Source: Thiotrichaceae bacterium (GTDB taxonomy: Bacteria; Pseudomonadota; Gammaproteobacteria; Beggiatoales; Beggiatoaceae). Taken from it: 53,681 nucleotides of DNA. Below the pieces are notes generated by a model. The model was not told the origin of the DNA, made no database searches, and was given only the letters and a program-made list of their open reading frames with translations. The stretch covers positions 1 through 53,681 of the forward strand of contig JALXAQ010000162.1 in the NCBI GenBank assembly GCA_026991885.1, written 5' to 3'. The translations under genes and the position numbers were made by a program. Shown here in pieces: positions 1 through 7,767 of this stretch; the stretch's first letter is position 1, and each line of letters opens with the position of its first letter.

Positions 1-84
1 AACTTGTATATCTACGGGTGACAATGAACCTTTTAATAGTTCGCCTAGCAACTTATGCCATTGTATTTTTGATGAGCTTTTCAT
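1..84 (-). CDS. Partial hypothetical protein, N-terminus only
   Basis: An ATG at 84 reads leftward through 28 sense codons to the window edge without a stop. The peptide begins MKSSSKIQWHKLLGELLK. From memory this resembles the start of a conserved hypothetical family (HKLLG...L..LL.PV) common in cyanobacteria and large sulfur bacteria, some members of which are predicted nuclease-like. That link is unverified. The Shine-Dalgarno is weak (a GAG right before the start). The rest of the gene lies outside the window. Confidence 0.45.
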   Translation of the reverse strand, partial: MKSSSKIQWHKLLGELLKGSLSPVDIQV

Positions 85-165
85 CTCGATTAATAAAATT
101 TGTGTGTCTATTGAAGTTGATTTTGTAAATTATAACAAATAACGACAGCCAATAATTATTAATAA

Positions 166-630
166 GGATAAGTCAAAACCCTTAACGACAGGGATTTTTT
201 TTTAGCAGGGATAAATCAAAACCCTTTGCCCTTTTAGAAATCGGTTTTGACTTATCCCTTCTAAAAAAAAATCCCTGTCGTTAGCTTGATGTTTAGACAT
301 ATCCCTGCTAATTAAAAAATTTAATCTTGTTTTAAAATCCGTTTATTCCGCGAATCCGTTGTACTCATTTATCACTGTGATAGTACAACGAATGGTGAAC
401 AACGAATAAAGGCTTGTGTTTTGACTTATCCCTACCGTTTATAAATTGTTCAAAACGCTAATTTATACGGCTGATTTTTTGGTGAGTGTGACGGCTCAGT
501 AGAATAAAAAGTCAAAACCGTTAACGACAGGCAATACGTTATTAAAAGGGATAAGTCAAAACACAACCTTGATGGCTCATATGTTTTTATAATACTCACC
601 AACAAAACCGTGTTTTGATTTATCCCTACT
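166..630. repeat. Cluster of GGGATAAGTCAAAACC dispersed repeats
   Basis: The motif GGATAAGTCAAAACC followed by TTAACGACAGGGAT and a run of nine T occurs at 166-223, and again inverted at 243-310, so the two blocks can fold on each other. Degenerate single copies lie at about 414-434, 508-560 and 612-630. The same family recurs at 9309-9379, 9560-9718 and 45235-45308. Function is unknown. Confidence 0.75.
357..390. repeat. Inverted repeat CGTTGTACT / AGTACAACG
   Basis: Perfect 9-bp arms at 357-365 and 382-390 flank a 16-base loop. No T-run follows, so it is not an intrinsic terminator. It could be a protein-binding palindrome or part of a repeat element. No gene is close enough to assign a role. 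Confidence 0.5.
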
Positions 631-736
631 AATAGTTTATCCCCATTGATTAGTTTTTTTGCTCGCGCTTTTTGAGGCTTAAACTGAGACAAAATCTTTT
701 GCCGATCATAAACACGGATTAAAAACCTAAAAACAA

Positions 737-926
737 TCTTTTGACTTTGATTTTAAATCCGCGCAATCAGCGTAATCGGTTTAATCAGTGATTCAAGGTT
801 TTTTTCTTTTGACTTTGATTTTAAATCCGCGCAATCAGCGTAATCGGTTTAATCAGTGATTCAAGGGTTTTGATTTTAAATCAGCGCAATCAGCGTAATC
901 TGTTTAATCAGTGATTCAAGGTTTTT
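737..926. repeat. Three tandem ~68-bp repeat units
   Basis: Units start at about 737, 805 and 867. Each contains TTTAAATC(C/A)GCGCAATCAG, then GTAATC(G/T)GTTTAATCAG and GTGATTCAAGG. The first two units are nearly identical and the third is shortened and diverged. The same core words recur in the fold-back element at 26689-26931. It is non-coding. Confidence 0.75.
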
Positions 927-982
927 AAATTATAAAAAAAATTAATCCTGTGATAATTGTATTTACGAGCCCGCCAACCTTA

Positions 983-1005
983 GGAGTCCAAGATTTATCT
1001 TAGAC
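983..1005. repeat. GGAGTCC palindromic repeat, copy 1
   Basis: This is a copy of a dispersed palindrome: GGAGTCCAAGAT, a TT spacer, then ATCTTGGAC, here with one mismatch (TTAGAC). It lies about 80 bp upstream of the CYTH/CHAD gene. Other copies are at 7142, 10233, 21400, 28654, 30374 and 30424, with variants at 9481, 16449 and 34621. Confidence 0.7.
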
Positions 1006-1084
1006 ATACAAATAACAACTTGAATTAAACCACCCTTACCCCCCACAATACAACAATACAACATCAGCCCATTTTTTTTATAAG

Positions 1085-2572
1085 ATGCTCATGGAAACCG
1101 AACTCAAACTATACATTGACCCCAAAACAGCCCCCAAACTCACCCAGCACCCCCTGTTACAATCGGCAAAGCACAAAGCTAAAGCTTTGTACTCCAACAC
1201 CTACTTTGATAGCCCAGCGCATGACTTATTGCAACAAGGCGTTGGCTTACGGATACGACGCATCGGCGAAAAACGCCTACAAACCCTAAAAACCGCCGGT
1301 AAGGCTTTAGGCGGCTTACATCAACGTCAAGAATGGGAAAACCAAATAACTGGCGATACCCCAGACTACTCGCAATTTCCAAAAGGAGCCTTACCAGACT
1401 GGTGTGCCAAACCAAAAAACCTTCAAAAAATAGGCCCTCTATTTACCACTGACTTTATGCGTACCACCTGGGACTTAGTGCTCGACGACAGTGAAATTGA
1501 AGTAGCACTCGATCAAGGCGAGATAAAAAGCCAATCTGCCACCCTTCCACTGAGTGAAATTGAATTAGAACTCAAATCAGGCTCACCAGTTCAACTCTAT
1601 CAAATAGCACTCACCCTGTTGGATGCCCATCCCCTGATCATTGAAAATAAAAGTAAAGCAGAACGGGGTTATGGACTGGACAAACCTCAAACCCTGACAT
1701 ACCACAAAGCGGGCGCAGTAAACCTCAAACCAGAAATGTCCGCCGAACAAGCCTTTATTCACATCATCTGGCACTGTATTGGACACCTCCAAGCCAATGA
1801 AGACATCATTTTATATGGTCAAGATATTGAAGGCGTTCATCAAATGCGCGTCGCATTGCGACGTTTGCGTTCCTGTCTGAATATTTATAACCCACTGATT
1901 CCTAATAAAACCCATACAAAATTACGGCAAGAACTGAAATGGATTACCAACATTTTAGGGACTGCACGCGACTGGGATGTATTTGCACTAAGTTTGAAAC
2001 AAATGCAAACACAAGACAACAAATCGCCATTAAAAGACTTACATAAAACCGTGACAAAACTTCAAACGCAAGCTTATATTGCCGTGCGCCAAGCCCTGCG
2101 CTCACCGCGTTATACTCGCCTGTTGCTCATATTGGGCAAATACTTGACTCAACGCCATTGGCGGAAAAATTTAGAAGCGGCACTAGACAACCCCGTCCGT
2201 GATTTTGCCAACCAGATTCTTGAAACACATTATCAACAAGTATGTCAAGAGGGTGGAAATTTTACCCAATTAAATGCCAAACAACTTCATAAACTGCGTA
2301 TTTCCATCAAAAAAATGACATACGGCACCCGTTTTTTTGCAAAACTCTACTCACCACACACCTATACCAAAAAGCTTTCATATTTACAAGACGAACTGGG
2401 AATACTCAACGACGGCAATATAGTCAACGACTTACTCAATAAAGCGGGCTTAGACAAAAAAGCGCCGGCTCGACATTTTTTAAATGGATGGTATGCCCAT
2501 CAACAGATCACACATTTAGAGCGTTTGGAAAAAGCTTGGCAAACTTTTATTGAAGAAAAGACTTTTTGGTAA
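1085..2572 (+). CDS. CYTH and CHAD domain protein, likely inorganic triphosphatase
   Basis: The 495-aa protein opens with METELKLYI, which fits the ExExK signature of CYTH domains, a tunnel-fold family that hydrolyses inorganic triphosphate with metal. The CYTH part covers about residues 1-205, with K/R/E-rich strands such as RIRRIGEKRLQTLKTAG. The rest, about 220-495, is a helical CHAD domain with conserved His-rich helices (GVHQMRVALRRLRS, LHKLRISIKKM), thought to bind polyphosphate. The architecture and length match E. coli YgiF. The start may be ATG 1085 or ATG 1091; neither has a strong ribosome site. It lies 36 bp upstream of the ThiO-like gene in the same direction. The exact substrate is inferred from the family. 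Confidence 0.85.
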   Translation: MLMETELKLYIDPKTAPKLTQHPLLQSAKHKAKALYSNTYFDSPAHDLLQQGVGLRIRRIGEKRLQTLKTAGKALGGLHQRQEWENQITGDTPDYSQFPKGALPDWCAKPKNLQKIGPLFTTDFMRTTWDLVLDDSEIEVALDQGEIKSQSATLPLSEIELELKSGSPVQLYQIALTLLDAHPLIIENKSKAERGYGLDKPQTLTYHKAGAVNLKPEMSAEQAFIHIIWHCIGHLQANEDIILYGQDIEGVHQMRVALRRLRSCLNIYNPLIPNKTHTKLRQELKWITNILGTARDWDVFALSLKQMQTQDNKSPLKDLHKTVTKLQTQAYIAVRQALRSPRYTRLLLILGKYLTQRHWRKNLEAALDNPVRDFANQILETHYQQVCQEGGNFTQLNAKQLHKLRISIKKMTYGTRFFAKLYSPHTYTKKLSYLQDELGILNDGNIVNDLLNKAGLDKKAPARHFLNGWYAHQQITHLERLEKAWQTFIEEKTFW

Positions 2573-2608
2573 AGCGTACCTAGCACAAATCATTTTGGAG
2601 AAACACAA

Positions 2609-3709
2609 ATGTCTGATTGTCTAATTATCGGAGGCGGCATCAGCGGATTATTGACAGCCTTGCAACTGCATGAAGCTGGCTTAAAAGTCACACTGATTGA
2701 ACGTAACAAGATTGGGCAAGAATCTTCTTGGGCAGGGGGCGGTATTATTTCTCCACTCTACCCATGGCGTTTTTCTGCGCCCGTGACAGCTTTAGCACGT
2801 TGGAGCCAAGCACATTATCCCGCATTTGCGAATCAACTCTTAAAAATGACAGAAATAGATTCAGAATATACCCGCAATGGACTATTGATACTTGATACCG
2901 ATGAATATCCACAAGCTCGCGCTTGGGCAGAACCTGAAAGTTTAAAACTACTAAAAAATGATAAATTGCGTGAATGTGAACCTCAACTGGGAGATTATCA
3001 AAAAGCCTTATGGTTGCCTGAAGTGGCTCAGATACGCAATCCTCGCTTACTCAAAGCCTTAAAACGAGCCTTGGCATTAGCAAAAGGAATAAAACTGTTA
3101 GAACAACAGACAGTGCAAGCTTTACGGGTTGAAGCTGACAAAATCATTGGAGTTGAAACAGAACAAGGTTTGATAGCTGCCAAACGGGTTATTGTGACAG
3201 CAGGCGCATGGAGTGCCCATTTACTGAATAGCGTTGGCACCCCTTTAGCGGTAAAACCGGTGCGTGGACAAATGATCTTGTTTGTTACACCACCGAACTT
3301 AGTCTCACGCATTGTATTAGCCAAGGATCGCTATATCATTCCCCGTCGTGATGGCAGCGTACTGGTGGGCAGCACAGTAGAAGAAACCGGTTTTGACAAA
3401 AGCACCACCGACACCGCCCGACAAGATTTAAAATCAGCCGCCTTTAAATTGATACCACGACTAGCCGATTATACCGTGCAAAAACATTGGGCAGGCTTGC
3501 GCCCTAGTTCACCCAATGGCGTACCCTATATAGGCAAACACCCCAACATTGAAGGCTTATATATCAACACAGGACAATTTCGTAATGGTATAGTACTGGG
3601 CTTAGCCTCGGCGCGATTGTTAGCGGATATTATTTTAGAACGAGTGCCTATTTTAGAGCCCTCTGACTATGCACTGACAGCAGAGAGAGGAAAAAAATGC
3701 AACAATTGA
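2609..3709 (+). CDS. thiO: FAD-dependent glycine oxidase, ThiO-like
   Basis: The 366-aa protein belongs to the DAO family of FAD amine oxidases. The N-terminal Rossmann motif is IIGGGISGLLTALQL, ending in an acidic/basic ER pair. The segment SSWAGGGIISPLYPW, a central RGQM and a C-terminal GLRPSSPNGVPYIG are typical of ThiO, which oxidises glycine to iminoglycine for the thiazole of thiamine. A GGAG ribosome site lies 10 bases before the ATG. No other thiamine gene is nearby, so the physiological substrate could be another amino acid. Its 3' end overlaps the next gene by 13 bases, suggesting translational coupling. Confidence 0.8.
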   Translation: MSDCLIIGGGISGLLTALQLHEAGLKVTLIERNKIGQESSWAGGGIISPLYPWRFSAPVTALARWSQAHYPAFANQLLKMTEIDSEYTRNGLLILDTDEYPQARAWAEPESLKLLKNDKLRECEPQLGDYQKALWLPEVAQIRNPRLLKALKRALALAKGIKLLEQQTVQALRVEADKIIGVETEQGLIAAKRVIVTAGAWSAHLLNSVGTPLAVKPVRGQMILFVTPPNLVSRIVLAKDRYIIPRRDGSVLVGSTVEETGFDKSTTDTARQDLKSAAFKLIPRLADYTVQKHWAGLRPSSPNGVPYIGKHPNIEGLYINTGQFRNGIVLGLASARLLADIILERVPILEPSDYALTAERGKKCNN

Positions 3710-4167
3710 GCAGTGCTGCAACGAGCCTTAATCAAATTAATCCAGCGATAAAAACAGTTTTACCTCAATTTATCGGACAAACCGTTCTTGACATCGGAGG
3801 AGGAAAATATGATGCGAATAAAATCTATGCGACAGGGCTCGGCGTTAAATTATATATATATGACAAATTTAACCGAAGTGAAGCAGAAAACGCAGAAGCC
3901 TTAGCTTGTCATCCAGATGCGATTGTTTGCAATAACGTATTGAATGTGATTGATGATGGACAAGCCATGCGAAATTTGATAGCTTTATGTGCTTCCTACC
4001 AAGTGCCTTGTTATTTTATGGTGCATGAGGGAGATAAATCGGGTATCAGTGGTATTTCAAAAAAAGGTTGCTGGCAGCGCAATTGGAAGATGGCTGATTA
4101 TGTGCCGATATTAAAAAAATATTTTCCTCAGGTTGTTTGCAAAGGGAAATTGATTATTTGTCAGTAG
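3697..4167 (+). CDS. Small SAM-methyltransferase-like protein
   Basis: The 156-aa protein contains VLDIGGGKYD near residues 30-40, which looks like motif I of class I SAM-dependent methyltransferases, followed by an IYDKFNRSE segment and VCNNVLNVI, which fit motifs II and IV. It is short for the fold and may be a minimal or partial methyltransferase. The start ATG lies inside the end of the thiO-like gene, with AGAGAGG just upstream. Substrate unknown. Confidence 0.5.
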   Translation: MQQLSSAATSLNQINPAIKTVLPQFIGQTVLDIGGGKYDANKIYATGLGVKLYIYDKFNRSEAENAEALACHPDAIVCNNVLNVIDDGQAMRNLIALCASYQVPCYFMVHEGDKSGISGISKKGCWQRNWKMADYVPILKKYFPQVVCKGKLIICQ

Positions 4168-4172
4168 TGAAC

Positions 4173-4345
4173 GACGCAGAGCGTCTAGGCAGGCATGATC
4201 TCCGCTTCGCTCCGTTACTTCGTTTCCCACGCAGAGCGTGGGAACGAGAAAAAACTTGGTTTATTTTGCGTATTAAATACATTTACTAATTATAAATATT
4301 GTTTCTCGTTCCGTAGCGCGTCGTCGTTTGGGAATGCTCGATTCA
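4173..4345. repeat. REP-like hairpins with GACGCAGAGCGTC and CCCACGCAGAGCGTGGG
   Basis: Two nested palindromes, ACGCAGAGCGT and CCCACGCAGAGCGTGGG followed by AACGAGAA, face a partly complementary block near 4300-4335 (TTTCTCGTTCCGTAGCGCG). The same element appears at 30641-30690, and a CCCGACGC/GCGTCGGG relative lies at 26936-26954. It separates the methyltransferase-like gene from a small secreted protein gene. Confidence 0.7.
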
Positions 4346-4365
4346 CAATTATCTAGGCACAATAT

Positions 4366-4773
4366 ATGACCATAAAACCTTTATTCACACACATTAGCAC
4401 ACTTTTGTGCTTATTATCCACTGCCTACGCACAAACACCTTGTCATCACCAAGTACATACGCAAAATGAGTTATCGCGCACCATCACCACCATTACTTTG
4501 GCAGACTGTCAAAAACCCCTGATACTTTTGGATGGCGTCGGCGGAGAACATATCAACTCGTATTTGATTTCTGGCAAAAAAGGCGTGGCATACCAAATAA
4601 CCATTAAATCTGTTGATGGAAATATCGAAACTTCTATTGAAGGATGCGGAACTAAACAGACACTGGATGAGACTATTTTTTTATGCCGCTTTAAAACTGA
4701 CATCAAGATCAGCGTTTATGCACATCCGGTGGATGAATATGAACTTAAGATTGAGGCAATTGCTCAGCCGTGA
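4366..4773 (+). CDS. Small secreted protein of unknown function
   Basis: The 135-aa product begins with a probable Sec signal peptide (hydrophobic ISTLLCLLSTAYA, cleavage after AYA-Q at about residue 22). The mature part, about 110 residues, has Cys residues in TPCHH, ADCQK, EGCGT and FLCRF that could form disulfides, and looks beta-rich. No family is recognised. Its last 29 bases overlap the 3' end of the convergent prmB gene. Confidence 0.55.
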   Translation: MTIKPLFTHISTLLCLLSTAYAQTPCHHQVHTQNELSRTITTITLADCQKPLILLDGVGGEHINSYLISGKKGVAYQITIKSVDGNIETSIEGCGTKQTLDETIFLCRFKTDIKISVYAHPVDEYELKIEAIAQP

Positions 4774-5635
4774 GTAAAAAAACCCCCTCTCCACCATATT
4801 GAAAATCCAACCATAAAAACGGCACATCAGGATATTGTTCTACAAGACTCGCTTTACTGAGCCCCACTTCGACAATGAGTACACCTTGTGGTGTCAAATA
4901 TTGGGCGGCTTCGCGTAGGAGTTTTTTGACAAAAAACAAACCATCTGTGCCCGCCTCAAGTCCAATCCTTGGCTCATGCTGATATTCAGCCGGCATTGTT
5001 TGCAATTCTTGGGCATCCACATAAGGCGGATTACAAATAATTAAATCGTAATGTATCCCCGCCAAGTTAGAAAATAAATCGGAATGCACCGTATGTACGC
5101 GCTGTTCTAATCCATAAATCTTAATGTTTTGTTGAGCAACCTCAAGGGCTTCAGTGGATACATCGACAGCATCAATCTCTGCGTTTGGAAAGGCATGGAT
5201 AGCACTGGCAATGGCGATGCAACCGCTACCCGTGCATAAATCCAACACGCGCTTAACATTATCAACCCAAGGCTCAAACTCTCGCATTATCAATTCGGCT
5301 ATTGGGGAGCGGGGTATCAAAACACGTTGATCAACAAAAAAGTGCAGATTAGCAAACCAGGCTTCATGGGTGAGATAAGGGGCTGGGATTCGTTCTCGCA
5401 CTCGCTTATTTAAAAGTTCAAGCACAGATTGCTTTTCTGAGTATGTTAATCGCGTGTGCCATAAAATATCCGGGATTTCTCGGGATAAGTGTAAAGCGTG
5501 TGAAACGAGCACCACGCTTTCATCAATAGCATTCTCAGTACCATGTCCAAAAAATAATTGTGCCTGATTAAATTGGCTTGCCCCCCAGCGTATAAAATCG
5601 CCAAGGGTGTGTAGTTCATCAATTATGGGTTCCAT
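4745..5635 (-). CDS. prmB: Ribosomal protein L3 glutamine N5-methyltransferase PrmB
   Basis: The 296-aa protein is a class I SAM methyltransferase of the HemK/PrmB type. Motif I reads VLDLCTGSGCIAIASA and the substrate-binding motif is LIICNPPYVDAQEL; NPPY recognises the target glutamine amide. The N-terminal helical part with LIPRSPIAELI favours PrmB over PrmC. Length is close to E. coli PrmB. PrmB methylates L3 during 50S assembly. It runs leftward, convergent with the secreted-protein gene, and stands alone upstream of the tRNA-Asn promoter region. Confidence 0.88.
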   Translation of the reverse strand: MEPIIDELHTLGDFIRWGASQFNQAQLFFGHGTENAIDESVVLVSHALHLSREIPDILWHTRLTYSEKQSVLELLNKRVRERIPAPYLTHEAWFANLHFFVDQRVLIPRSPIAELIMREFEPWVDNVKRVLDLCTGSGCIAIASAIHAFPNAEIDAVDVSTEALEVAQQNIKIYGLEQRVHTVHSDLFSNLAGIHYDLIICNPPYVDAQELQTMPAEYQHEPRIGLEAGTDGLFFVKKLLREAAQYLTPQGVLIVEVGLSKASLVEQYPDVPFLWLDFQYGGEGVFLLTAEQLPQS

Positions 5636-5739
5636 AAGTTTACTTTATGTTTTTATATAAAAAAAGGCTTGCATTAGAGCACAAAATTGATTAGAATGCT
5701 CGCCACTGTTGAGAGCGACAAAAATTTTTCAATTAGGGC

Positions 5740-5768
5740 TTGATCTCTTATGAAAAATTTTGTATTAT
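5740..5768 (+). promoter_or_regulatory. Probable sigma-70 promoter of tRNA-Asn
   Basis: TTGATC (5740-5745) and TATTAT (5763-5768) are separated by exactly 17 bases, 19 bases before the mature tRNA start. A start of transcription near 5775 would give a short leader. This is inference from consensus match and spacing. Confidence 0.5.
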
Positions 5769-5787
5769 ACACCTCGCTAACAATTAT

Positions 5788-5863
5788 TCCCTGGTAGCTC
5801 AGTTGGTAGAGCGGTTGGCTGTTAACCAATTTGTCGGCGGTTCGAGTCCGTCCCGGGGAGCCA
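5788..5863 (+). tRNA. tRNA-Asn(GTT)
   Basis: A full cloverleaf can be drawn. The acceptor stem is TCCCTGG with CCGGGGA. The anticodon stem GTTGG/CCAAT carries loop CTGTTAA with anticodon GTT at 5821-5823. The T-arm has TTCGAGT. CCA is encoded at 5861-5863 after discriminator G. A terminator follows 13 bases downstream, so it is a single-tRNA unit. Confidence 0.96.
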
Positions 5864-5876
5864 AATTAATTATGTT

Positions 5877-5911
5877 AAACCCGCTGTGTGAAGAATACAG
5901 CGGGTTTTTTT
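5877..5911 (+). terminator. Intrinsic terminator after tRNA-Asn
   Basis: A perfect 11-bp stem AAACCCGCTGT/ACAGCGGGTTT (5877-5887 and 5897-5907) with a 9-base loop runs into T residues. It ends the tRNA transcript and stands 28 bp before the stop of the convergent leftward gene. Confidence 0.85.
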
Positions 5912-5938
5912 AATTCAGCCGCTCAAATTTCTCATGCG

Positions 5939-7117
5939 CTATTTTGGCACAAATTTTCCATTCGGCCACGAAGGCGCCGCAATCACCTCACCTAGATTCG
6001 CCTCCCTCAACCTCTCTCTCGCCTCCAACAAACGCCCCACTAAAGCAGGCTCCGCTTCAGCATAAGCCGACTCATCTTCTACTCGTTTCACCACAACCCC
6101 CAAAAGTTCAGTAATCGCATTGCCAACCGAATTTTGAGAAATAGTCACGATCAAACGCCCTTTATCATCACGATAAAGCAATTGTTTATAAGCAGGGCGC
6201 CAGCGAATTTCATTCGCAAACAAAGGATCCTGGATCACCTGTTCTCTGAGATCGCGAGCGATACGTTGAAATCGTCCACTGTCTAACAACACATCACTTA
6301 TTTGATGAGGAAAATTCGCCCGCACTGGCACTTGTGGATCGCCAGTAGACACTAAAGAGAAAAAGGTGCGATAAAAATCGAGAAAACCTAATAACACCTG
6401 CTCATATTCATACCAAAAATACTGATCCTTAAGTTTCTCAGCGCCCCCTTTGACTTCCCAACTGGGCAAACCTTGTGGATAACCCGTTAACTTAATCGCA
6501 GACTCACTTGTTGAAATCGGAGACAAAATTTGCAAATCTAATATTTCTAAAAATTCGTGATAAACGCCACTTAAATGGCGCAAAAATAAACTATGATGTC
6601 CACTATCAGTCAAATTAGGGTCCGCAGAATTCGCATCTTTAGCACTTTCCAAATCCGCCATCGGAAACACCATAAAATGGTTATGGATCATACGAATACT
6701 GGGCACCCCAGGCTTATTCAATGGCCAAGTCGCATCTAAGCTGGCTTCACCACCAAGAATTAAGTGTTGCGCGGGATCAGGGTATTTTTCCAGCATATAA
6801 TCAAACAAAATACGAGTCATCTTGTTCCAAACTTTCTTTTGTTGACGTGACATCTGATCACGTCTGACGGGTCGGCCCAACGGATCTAATATGCGTTTGG
6901 AAGTATCTAAAATGATTGAAGTATCAAATTCGATACTGTGACCGATCAACTTGCGATACATCAACAGATTTTCAGGTGTCCGAAATAAACCGTTTTCTTC
7001 AGCTAAATTTTTTAAATTAGCGGGACTATTAAAAAATTCCACAGGTGCCATACCCGGTGGAATCGTCAGAGACATTTTCGGGCGAGGGGTGATAATTTCC
7101 CTTGCGGCTGGCTTCAT
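5939..7117 (-). CDS. Conserved-looking protein of unknown family
   Basis: The start is taken at ATG 7117, giving 392 codons and a roughly 390-aa soluble protein. AAGGA sits 8 bases upstream of it, while the ATG at 7147 lies within a dispersed palindrome and has no ribosome site. No signal peptide or membrane segment is seen. Features that stand out are a dense set of aromatic and charged residues, an HNHFMVFP segment (HxH), an HHSLFLRHLSG segment that could supply metal-binding His, YFWYEYEQVLLGFLDFYRTFF, and a basic/acidic C-terminal helix. I do not recognise the family. The gene stands alone between tRNA-Asn and the porin gene. Confidence 0.7.
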   Translation of the reverse strand: MKPAAREIITPRPKMSLTIPPGMAPVEFFNSPANLKNLAEENGLFRTPENLLMYRKLIGHSIEFDTSIILDTSKRILDPLGRPVRRDQMSRQQKKVWNKMTRILFDYMLEKYPDPAQHLILGGEASLDATWPLNKPGVPSIRMIHNHFMVFPMADLESAKDANSADPNLTDSGHHSLFLRHLSGVYHEFLEILDLQILSPISTSESAIKLTGYPQGLPSWEVKGGAEKLKDQYFWYEYEQVLLGFLDFYRTFFSLVSTGDPQVPVRANFPHQISDVLLDSGRFQRIARDLREQVIQDPLFANEIRWRPAYKQLLYRDDKGRLIVTISQNSVGNAITELLGVVVKRVEDESAYAEAEPALVGRLLEARERLREANLGEVIAAPSWPNGKFVPK

Positions 7118-7141
7118 ATTACTATTCCTTTTAACAAAGAT

Positions 7142-7164
7142 GTCCAAGATAAATCTTGGACTCC
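7142..7164. repeat. GGAGTCC palindromic repeat, copy 2
   Basis: GTCCAAGAT-AAATCTTGGACTCC is the same dispersed palindrome as at 983, in inverted orientation. It lies 25 bp upstream of the start of the leftward unknown gene, within its presumed leader. Confidence 0.75.
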
Positions 7165-7767
7165 TGAAAATATTAAAATTTAATTATATTATTAAATTTT
7201 CCTGCCTGCAAGGCGTATTCTGTACTAGCCTATTAATATTTTTAATTGTTTGTTTAAAAAAATTTTTATACCTTGCGTGCAAGCTACTCCAAACGACAAT
7301 GTCACATTTTATCTGGAGTGCAAGGCGTAGCTTGCAGCAGTGTTTTCATAAAAACTATTGTTAATCAATATGTTATAACATACCTTGTTTTTTGTGTAAT
7401 TTTTATGCTATTGTGGAATCCTTAAAAAAAAACGGGTATTACTTAGGGGGCATCGCAAAAAATAATACAGGCTAAAACTTACGCCTTGAAAAATTAATTT
7501 CTATGTAAATTCAAGCGATTAGTCGCATTTATTTAAGTTTTATCTCACTTTAAGTGTGATTTGTAACTATTTTATTTATAAATAAAATGTATTTCAAAGC
7601 GTCAGTTTTATACGCATCGTTCCCAACTGGCAGAAACTTGGGCTCAATGCACGATTATCGCGTTATTTGTTGCCATGTTCCTAGCATTTTCGGTAGCCAC
7701 AGAGAGAAAAGTTTTTGTATATACATTGTAGTTTTTTTTTATGAAATTGAAATAGGGGTTGTATAAT
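7165..7767. other. Intergenic region upstream of the porin gene
   Basis: No gene is seen in these roughly 600 bases. They hold a GCAAGCTAC/GTAGCTTGC inverted repeat (about 7279-7287 and 7328-7336), the palindrome ATGTTATAACAT near 7370, and CACTTTAAGTG near 7548. Any of these could bind a regulator of the outward-facing genes. I could not place a confident promoter. Confidence 0.5.

Larger units (their letters stand above)
85..1084. other. Gene-free, repeat-rich intergenic region
   Basis: No convincing gene is seen here. The stretch is AT-rich and consists mostly of dispersed repeats, listed separately: GGGATAAGTCAAAACC units, a 9-bp-arm palindrome, three roughly 68-bp tandem units and one GGAGTCC palindrome. 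The one long leftward frame (450-692) runs through the repeats and is rejected. Confidence 0.7.

Noticed and set aside
450-692. Leftward 80-codon open frame in the repeat block
   Set aside because: It is made of GGGATAA repeat sequence (peptide words such as FDLSLL recur wherever the repeat does) and has no ribosome site.
2573-2608. TPP riboswitch before the ThiO-like gene
   Set aside because: The gap is only 36 bases and has no thi-box sequence.
7759-7767. TTG start for the porin
   Set aside because: The AGGGG ribosome site is correctly spaced for ATG 7768 and lies directly against the TTG.
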